Source of the DNA: Symbiodinium natans
Taxonomy: Eukaryota; Sar; Dinophyceae; Suessiales; Symbiodiniaceae
Assembly: GCA_905221605.1 (NCBI GenBank)
Contig: CAJNDS010000413.1
Location: 824,112-856,260 of the forward strand
Length of the DNA stretch: 32,149 nt
Direction of reading: 5' to 3'
This document shows, in pieces, positions 27,058-32,149 of the stretch. The position numbers and the translations under genes are program-made. Within the stretch, counting starts at the first letter, position 1, and the number at the start of each line of letters is the position of its first letter. The notes below the pieces were generated by a model that was not told where the DNA came from, ran no database searches, and was given only the letters and a program-made list of their open reading frames with translations.

Positions 27058-27861
27058 GTGTTAGGGCTTGTCGGGGCTTCCCTGAACCCGAAGAAACCTC
27101 AGGGGCACAAACCGATTGTACATATAAACCATATAATCTCCAGAAACTCTGCGCCATGTAAACCTGTAACCCTGTAATCCCAGAAGCCCTTTTCAGCTCT
27201 ACCTATCCATACAATCCTCATAAAAAAAGCAAAAACATGTAAGCACTAAAGCACCTAAAACCTAAAGACATGTAAACTCTGTAAGCCCTATCAACCTTCC
27301 AAGCCCTACATATATATGTATAAAATCTTGAAAAAGGTCAACCTCAACTTCCACCTGACCATAAACTCTTGGCAGACTCCAAAGACTGGAAATCCTAGGA
27401 AGCTCTAATACTGCAAACCCCATTGGTAAACCGCATAAGTGCTGGTGGTAAACCCTACACCCGGCAAACCCTATAAGCCCTTAAGCCCAAGACCCTACAA
27501 TTCCAGCCCCTATAGACCCTTGAACGCCCTAAACCCCAAACCCTATAAATCCTAGAAGCAATACAAACACTGCAAACCCCATGAACCCCAACTAAAGCCT
27601 CTAAACCCTCTATAAACTCTCCAAACCCTCTAAACCCTTTAACCCCAAACTCTACTCCCAAGCCATCCTTCAGTCTTCGGGCAGCCCTAGACCCGGCTCT
27701 TCTGTTTGCTGGGGGTTGGACAGGGCCACATGCCCTGCACAAACCCTCGTTGGAAACATTTGCCTTCTCCCTAAAGGATTTAGCCCTATAAGCCTGTAAG
27801 CCCTGTAAGACTCTTATATACCTTATTGAGGCCTAACCTTAGGATTTAAGGTTTAAGGAAG

Positions 27862-27945
27862 GGGTCCCGGAGGATGCACATCGGAAAGTTTATTGCGCTG
27901 ATCCTGCCTGGCGCACAGATGGAGACCACTTGATATTCGGGGGCT
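27862..27945 (+). CDS. Candidate exon of gene B
   Basis: Twenty-seven codons, VPEDAHRKVYCADPAWRTD then GDHLIFGG, plus one base are followed by donor T|GTTAGG. The acceptor (gtttaaggaag) is poor in pyrimidines. It joins in phase to 28062. An overlapping frame (MHIGKFIALILPGAQ) is also open. Confidence 0.36.
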
Positions 27946-28061
27946 GTTAGGGTTTGGGGTTGGCCTGGGGTTTGGGATTTAGGGCCTTAGGGTTGGAGTT
28001 GCGGGCCTAAACCCTAAACCCTAAACCCTAAACCCTAGTGCCTGTGGCTTCCACATCTCAG

Positions 28062-28098
28062 GTTTCGGGGCTGTGAAGGCCCAGGGCAGACTTGGAAA
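28062..28098 (+). CDS. Candidate exon of gene B
   Basis: CCCTAAA copies (28011-28037) are followed by a good acceptor (gcttccacatctcag). The codons FGAVKAQGRLG plus AA follow, with donor AA|GTAGGG running into TTTAGGG. The phase fits 27945. Confidence 0.4.
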
Positions 28099-28197
28099 GT
28101 AGGGTTTAGGGAGGGGTTGGTGTTTGGGGACCCGATCCCAAAACTACTGGGAGTCGAGAATGGCGCTGGTGGAGGTTGGGCTGGGCAGACAGGTCCT

Positions 28198-28447
28198 CTT
28201 TCCCAAGGAGCCCAATGTCCCTTATGAATATCGGAATACGGATCTCTGCATAGTTTAAGGTGTATTCCCCTAAACCCTATAAACCCTAAACCCAAATATT
28301 CCTAACCCTAAACCCTAAACCCTGCCCTAAACCCTAAACCCTAAACCCTAAACCCTAAACCCTAAACCCTAAACCCTAAACCCTAAACCCTAAACCCTAA
28401 ATCCAAACATTCCTTACTTGCGGGGTATTGGGCTCTCTGGGTTCTTC
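28198..28447. mobile_element. Family D element split by a CCCTAAA array
   Basis: Left arm tcccaaggagcccaatgtcc and right arm gggtattgggctctctggg are inverted around the array 28268-28400. Confidence 0.55.
28268..28400 (-). repeat. CCCTAAA array within a family D element
   Basis: Fifteen or so copies lie between the two arms of a foldback element (arms near 28200-28250 and 28404-28447). Confidence 0.93.
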
Positions 28448-28556
28448 GCACCGCGGCACTCGAAGATCCCAAAACAAAAGTTCCCAGTCGACTCATCTTC
28501 GGGAACCCCATCTCACACCCCGAAACCCTAAACCCCAACCCTACACCCCAACCACG

Positions 28557-28668
28557 GTTTAGGGTTTAGGGTTTAGGGTTTAGGGTTTAGGGTTTAGGGT
28601 TTAGGGTTTAGGGTTTAGGGTTCCTACACCCTAAACCCTAACCCCTAAACCTTAAACCCTAAATCCTG
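28557..28668. repeat. TTTAGGG array facing a CCCTAAA array
   Basis: Nine perfect G-strand copies, a ~5-bp joint (cctac), then C-strand copies. The two could form a long hairpin. Confidence 0.95.
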
Positions 28669-28743
28669 CGAAAGCCAAGGCTCAACGTCTGGGGTCTCCC
28701 GGTCTTGTACCTCATGGCTCTGCCGCTGGACCCTTGTGAGCAG

Positions 28744-28762
28744 GCTGGATCAACTAAGATAA
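28744..28762 (+). CDS. Possible terminal exon of gene B
   Basis: After cttgtgagcag the phase from 28098 gives LDQLR and stop TAA. It is only 19 bases long, so support is slight. Confidence 0.2.
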
Positions 28763-28782
28763 TAGGTTTTTGTTCAGGGGGT

Positions 28783-28896
28783 AGGGTTTAGGGTTTAGGG
28801 TTTAGGGTTTAGGGTTTAGGGTTTAGGGTTTAGGGTTTAGGGTTTAGGGTTTAGGGTTTAGGGTTTAGGGTTTAGGGTTTAGGGTTTAGGGTTTAG
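28783..28896 (+). repeat. Longest perfect TTTAGGG array in the window
   Basis: About 16 uninterrupted heptamers ending in a poly-G run (28896-28905). Confidence 0.98.
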
Positions 28897-29079
28897 GGGG
28901 GGGGAGTGGTTGGGTTGGGTTCCGGATCTTGGCATCTGTTTGTCTGTGGGTGTAGGTGTAGGTCCCTATGTGCGCTGAATGCAGGTCTTGGTCTTCGTGA
29001 CCAGTACTTGCATACAACATGCGCGCACACATCTATGGTGTCCGAAGTCGGGGGGTATGTTGTTGCGGTCCTGGTTACA

Positions 29080-29190
29080 ATGAACCCTAAACCCTAAACC
29101 CTAAACCCTAAACCCTAAACCCTAAACCCTAAACCCTAAACCCTAAACCCTAGCCTCAAACCCTACACCCTAAACCCTAAACCCCACCTA
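29080..29190 (-). repeat. CCCTAAA array
   Basis: About 15 copies with a short interruption. With 28783-28896 it forms an inverted pair around a 180-bp unique segment. Confidence 0.96.
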
Positions 29191-29493
29191 CTGCCTGGGG
29201 ATCTCCACGGGGGTCCCTTGTCTGTGTAAACCGCCATACGTATGGGTTGTTCTAAAGGTCCTGTAAAGGGATGGACGATGCAAGGTTGTACCCCTAAAGG
29301 TTCCCCTCAATACACCGCGAATATGGCCAGTACATTCCCTTAGAGGATCTGCAAAAAGGCTTCCAAAACCCAAGGTTTCAACCTCCCTAAACCCTAGCCC
29401 TAAACCCTAAATAACCCTAAACCCCAAACGCTAAAGCCCCAAAGCCCTGAACCCCCTTTGTCGGCATCATGGGACCGCGGTGGTAAGGCTCAG

Positions 29494-29528
29494 GGATCTC
29501 AACTTTTCGGGCCTGACACGCGACTAGG
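29494..29528 (+). CDS. Candidate exon of gene C
   Basis: C-type copies end near 29455. The acceptor is gtaaggctcag and the codons GSQLFGPDTRL follow, with donor GG|GTGTAT before TTTAGGG. Another frame reads DLNFSGLTRD. Confidence 0.28.
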
Positions 29529-30226
29529 GTGTATGTTTTAGGATTTAGGGTTTAGGGTTCGAGCATCTCGTGACTCCTCTTGTTTAAACGGCTGTTCATG
29601 TTACGCGCTGTGGTACTGATGGTCGTGGTGCTAGGCCCTGAGAGCCACACACACACACTCCTTAATCAAGGAATATACTCATTTACCGAATCACTTTCAG
29701 GATCCCTTTATGATTTCAGGTCCATTTCCCCAAACCCAAACCCTGAACCCTAAACCTTACAAGGTAACCCTCAACCCTCAACCCTAAACCCCAAACCCCA
29801 AACCCTAAACCCTAAACCCTATGCCCGTACAAACGGCTCTCTGGGCGGCTGCTGGTGGTCCCTGATCTGGCGGTCATATAATGTGGTACAAGCACCCGTG
29901 GCCCCCAGATCTTCGACCTAAACCATTCCTAAACCCTGAACCCGTTTAGGGTTTAGGGTTTAGGGTTTAGGGCTTACGTAGGTGAAAGCCTAAGTACCTA
30001 AGGCGGAGGGTGTAGGGCCAAGTAGGCCTTTGGGATTGGTTTCGTTCTTTGGCCTTTTTTGGGAAAAAGGGGATCTTGTTCAGGAGTGTCAGGAAGACTT
30101 ACCTTCAGCCCAAAACCCTGAACCCACCCTGTTTGGGAGTTCGAGCTAGGCTTTAACAGGGCCAGCGGGGAGGGGTTTGGGGTTGTTGGGTGAGTTACTT
30201 CGGCCCTAATCCCTGAACCCTCGTAG

Positions 30227-30293
30227 GGGGGTCTCGGAGGTAGCGCAGGACGAGTACGACATCGATCTTGTCTTTCGTGTCGGGCACTGGGCA
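30227..30293 (+). CDS. Candidate exon of gene C
   Basis: Acceptor ctgaaccctcgtag is itself a C-strand telomere variant. Twenty-two codons, GVSEVAQDEYDIDLVFRVG then HWA, end on GTTTTAG. The D-E-Y-D-I-D-L-V-F run looks like a beta strand of a real protein. It joins 30953 in phase 0. Confidence 0.46.
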
Positions 30294-30610
30294 GTTTTAG
30301 GATTAACTTCGGGGCAACTTAGGGGCAGACTTGGAAGCGACTTTTATATGAATCATTGTTGACTACAGTTTGTTTGGGTCGTCTACAGGTCTTTCTAAGG
30401 CTCGTGGGATGTTGCAAAATGCATACTTCATCTTGTTAGAGATGATATGTAGGAATGCCTTTTTTTCAGTTTCAAGGTTTGGGGGGTATATAGGGTTTAG
30501 GGTTCAGGTGTGGAGTTTCGGATGGTGTAAAGCTCAAACAATCTTTCACCATAAACTTGATGGCTCGGCGCCGGGCTAGTGCTAGGGTGAAGGGACAAAT
30601 CGACATGATA

Positions 30611-30662
30611 TGTTCATATGTATATATATGTATATATATATACATATATATATATGTATCTA
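30611..30662. repeat. TA/TG microsatellite
   Basis: Alternating TA with ATGTAT interruptions. Similar tracts lie near 2660, 3488, 4150, 8180, 9448, 12930, 18842, 22626, 24315 and 24451, usually well inside inferred introns. Confidence 0.95.
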
Positions 30663-30762
30663 TGTAGACACACATTGGTACTCCACGCATGTGTAAATTC
30701 AGGCCGTTAGGCGTGCAAGTGTTCATGCACGTCTGTATGTGTGCATGCATGCGCTGAGCAAG

Positions 30763-30814
30763 CGTGTGCACGTGGGCGCGCGTGCGCGTGGGCGCGCGTG
30801 CGCGTGTGCACGCG
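30763..30814. repeat. Alternating purine-pyrimidine GC tract
   Basis: Mostly alternating G-C and G-T dinucleotides, with an exact 16-bp tandem duplication (30775-30790 and 30791-30806). It has strong Z-DNA-forming potential. Confidence 0.85.
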
Positions 30815-30952
30815 GCCCTATGCTTCTGCACATGCGTGTGCTAGACTCGCAGAGCTTGAATTTTGAAGCAACATGATTTGGCCTGATTCCTTCCTAACCC
30901 TAAACCCCCAACCTAAACCCTAACCCCTAAACCCGAAACCGAGGTCTGGCAG

Positions 30953-31020
30953 ATTGCGATGTGCTCGAAGGAGAGGCGGCGACTCGTCTCAACCTTGGCC
31001 CGAGGACTTCGCCCAGAGGG
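30953..31020 (+). CDS. Candidate exon of gene C between C and G arrays
   Basis: The C copies end at ~30940 and the acceptor is aggtctggcag. It reads IAMCSKERRRLVSTLARG then LRPE plus two bases, ending exactly on GTTTAG of a TTTAGGG run. It is a basic amphipathic helix-like segment. Confidence 0.46.
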
Positions 31021-31040
31021 GTTTAGGGTTTAGGGTTTAG

Positions 31041-31145
31041 GTATACATGTACTTAAAACCCACTTATAAAGCCCCTTAAGCGCCCGAACATGGGGTTATG
31101 AGTACAGATATAGTTGGGTCAATAAGTACCATGAACCTCCAAGTA
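31041..31145. mobile_element. Family B element, left end lost
   Basis: The right end aagtaccatgaacctccaag is intact. The left end is replaced by TTTAGGG copies (31019-31040). Confidence 0.62.
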
Positions 31146-31205
31146 GCCATCGGCCAGACCCGGAGCAGCCTAAATGGGGGTTTCCGAAATTTAGGGATTG
31201 AGGGT

Positions 31206-31338
31206 GTACTTGAAGGTTCATGGTACTTACTAACCAATTATAACTGTACTTACAACCCTACTTATAATCCCCTAAAGGGCCTTATAGGGGTTATCCCAGT
31301 GATAAGTAGGGTTATAAGCCCAGTTATAATTAGTGTAG
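31206..31338. mobile_element. Family B element, right end diverged
   Basis: The left end tacttgaaggttcatggtac is intact. Inner arms taactgtacttacaaccc and gggttataagcccagtta pair. Confidence 0.65.
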
Positions 31339-31470
31339 CCTTTCAGGGGGGGCCCCCGATGTGGTGGGAAGTGCCCCTAGAACTCTAGGAAACCTGAAGC
31401 CCTAAAGCCCCTAAACCCTAAACCCGAAATGTCTTGTTGAATTCGGTACATTCCCCCTGTCTCCGTGCAG

Positions 31471-31516
31471 TTACAGGGCTTACCCAGAGAGCCCGATACC
31501 GCCCCTGAGTTTCTGA
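31471..31516 (+). CDS. Weak exon candidate of gene C overlapping a foldback element
   Basis: An excellent acceptor (cattccccctgtctccgtgcag) and the phase of 31020 give YRAYPESPIPPLSF then TGA. Most of it lies inside family D element 31481-31595, so it may be chance. Confidence 0.2.
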
Positions 31517-31595
31517 ATATACATTGAATCAAAGGGACACTTGTTATGATTTACGGTGTATTCCTTACTTAAGGGGGTATTGGGCCCTTTGGGTA
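31481..31595. mobile_element. Family D foldback element, intact
   Basis: Left arm tacccagagagcccgatacc pairs with right arm ggtattgggccctttgggta. It is 115 bp with no telomere-type copies inside. Half copies lie at ~10111-10155 and ~16155-16185. Confidence 0.72.
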
Positions 31596-32043
31596 GGGCT
31601 GACAAAGGATTTTGGGTTTGCCCCTATTGGGCGGTGCGCTGGCTCAGGGCTTTCCATGGCCCTCGTGTGGCTCATTAGCCGCAATACCCTAAACCCCACA
31701 CTGGAAGAACCCTAAGGCTCCAAGGACTCTTATTCAAATGTTTGTGGGCCCAAAGGCCTTACTCTGTAAAGTTTTGGGTGGGCTATTCTGGACCAAAGGG
31801 TAAACCTTAATGTTTAGGGTTTAGGGTTTAGGGCCGGATTTGGGCATCTTGGGCATGCGAGATCCTATGTGTACCCTCAGGAACAGAGACTCAATGCCAG
31901 TTCTGGCTCGGGGGGGCTGGGGGTTTAGGGTATGGCACTACAGTATCGCAATGGATCCCGACATTTGAAAGCTCTTTTTGGCTGCTTAGGAAATGCCTTG
32001 ACACCTGCAGATGTTGGTGGAACAGGACATGGTGCAAGTTCAT

Positions 32044-32149
32044 GTCCCACACCCATGACTGTGTGAGAGTGTGACTGTGACTGTGACTGTGAGTGTGCGT
32101 GTGAGTGTGACTGTGACTGTGAGTGCGAGTGTGAGTGAGTGAGTAAGTG
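32044..32149 (+). repeat. GTGACT/GTGAGT microsatellite at window end
   Basis: Irregular hexamer and tetramer repeats of GTGACT, GTGAGT and GTGTGA continue to the last base. Confidence 0.93.

Larger units (their letters stand above)
17997..28762 (+). other. Gene B model: multi-exon gene, possible membrane protein
   Basis: This is inferred from about 15 short exon candidates starting with an ATG at 17997 and ending with a TAA near 28760. The first seven candidates to 19735 join in phase, and the exons at 27862 and 28062 also join in phase. One exon encodes a 20-residue hydrophobic stretch. Between 21097 and 27861 several patches are open in two frames and the chain is weak. The model may therefore contain two genes. 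No family is recognised. Confidence 0.3.

Noticed and set aside
431-29190. Heptamer arrays as a CRISPR array
   Set aside because: There is no repeat-spacer regularity or palindromic repeat of CRISPR length, no cas genes, and the DNA looks eukaryotic.
1-32149. Window as a true chromosome end
   Set aside because: Arrays are short, scattered, in both orientations and separated by unique sequence. No long terminal array is present.
1-32149. Firm assignment to Eimeria because of AAACCCT repeats
   Set aside because: The heptamer fits, but the expected CAG-repeat genes are absent and inferred exon density and AG|G acceptors point elsewhere. Kept only as an alternative.

Overview
The window looks like nuclear DNA of an intron-rich protist or alga with plant-type telomere repeats (TTTAGGG/CCCTAAA). 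No ORF longer than about 130 codons looks like a conventional gene. Dozens of short interstitial telomere-type arrays in both orientations are mixed with TA, TG, GA and poly-G/C tracts and several families of small inverted-repeat (foldback, MITE-like) elements. My leading guess is a dinoflagellate: the inferred exons are tiny (about 15-125 nt), introns are mostly some hundreds of bases, inferred genes all lie on the + strand, most inferred acceptors read AG|G, and a few inferred donors are GC or GA. A coccidian (Eimeria chromosomes have segments rich in AAACCCT heptamers) or another alga remains possible.

Layout. I read three split genes on the + strand. Gene A runs from before position ~404 to a stop at 17436-17438. 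It has about 27 candidate exons, one with a good class I methyltransferase motif (12630-12685). Gene B may start at an ATG at 17997 and end near 28762. It carries a clear hydrophobic segment around 19653-19735 and is the less certain of the two long models. Gene C is partial, from about 29494 to beyond 31020. Introns hold nearly all of the telomere-type arrays and mobile-element-like repeats. The large introns (7502-9228, 15699-17372, 21097-24102) hold foldback elements, homopolymers and an AT-rich island.

Main observation. Exon-like patches tend to sit where a CCCTAAA array or remnant (upstream) changes to a TTTAGGG array (downstream). An intron therefore often begins in TTTAGGG copies and ends in CCCTAAA copies. 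The repeat itself often supplies the 5' splice site (exon|GTTTAG), and C-rich copies precede the AG acceptor. At least one element copy (4358-4384) carries a clean 27-nt CCCTAAA insertion that two sister copies in the window lack, so some arrays were inserted secondarily.

Limits. Exon calls rest on splice-like boundaries, open frames and phase agreement judged by eye. Open frames of 20-30 codons are common by chance and several patches are open in two frames, so individual exons carry modest confidence. The repeat and foldback descriptions are read directly from the sequence and are firmer.
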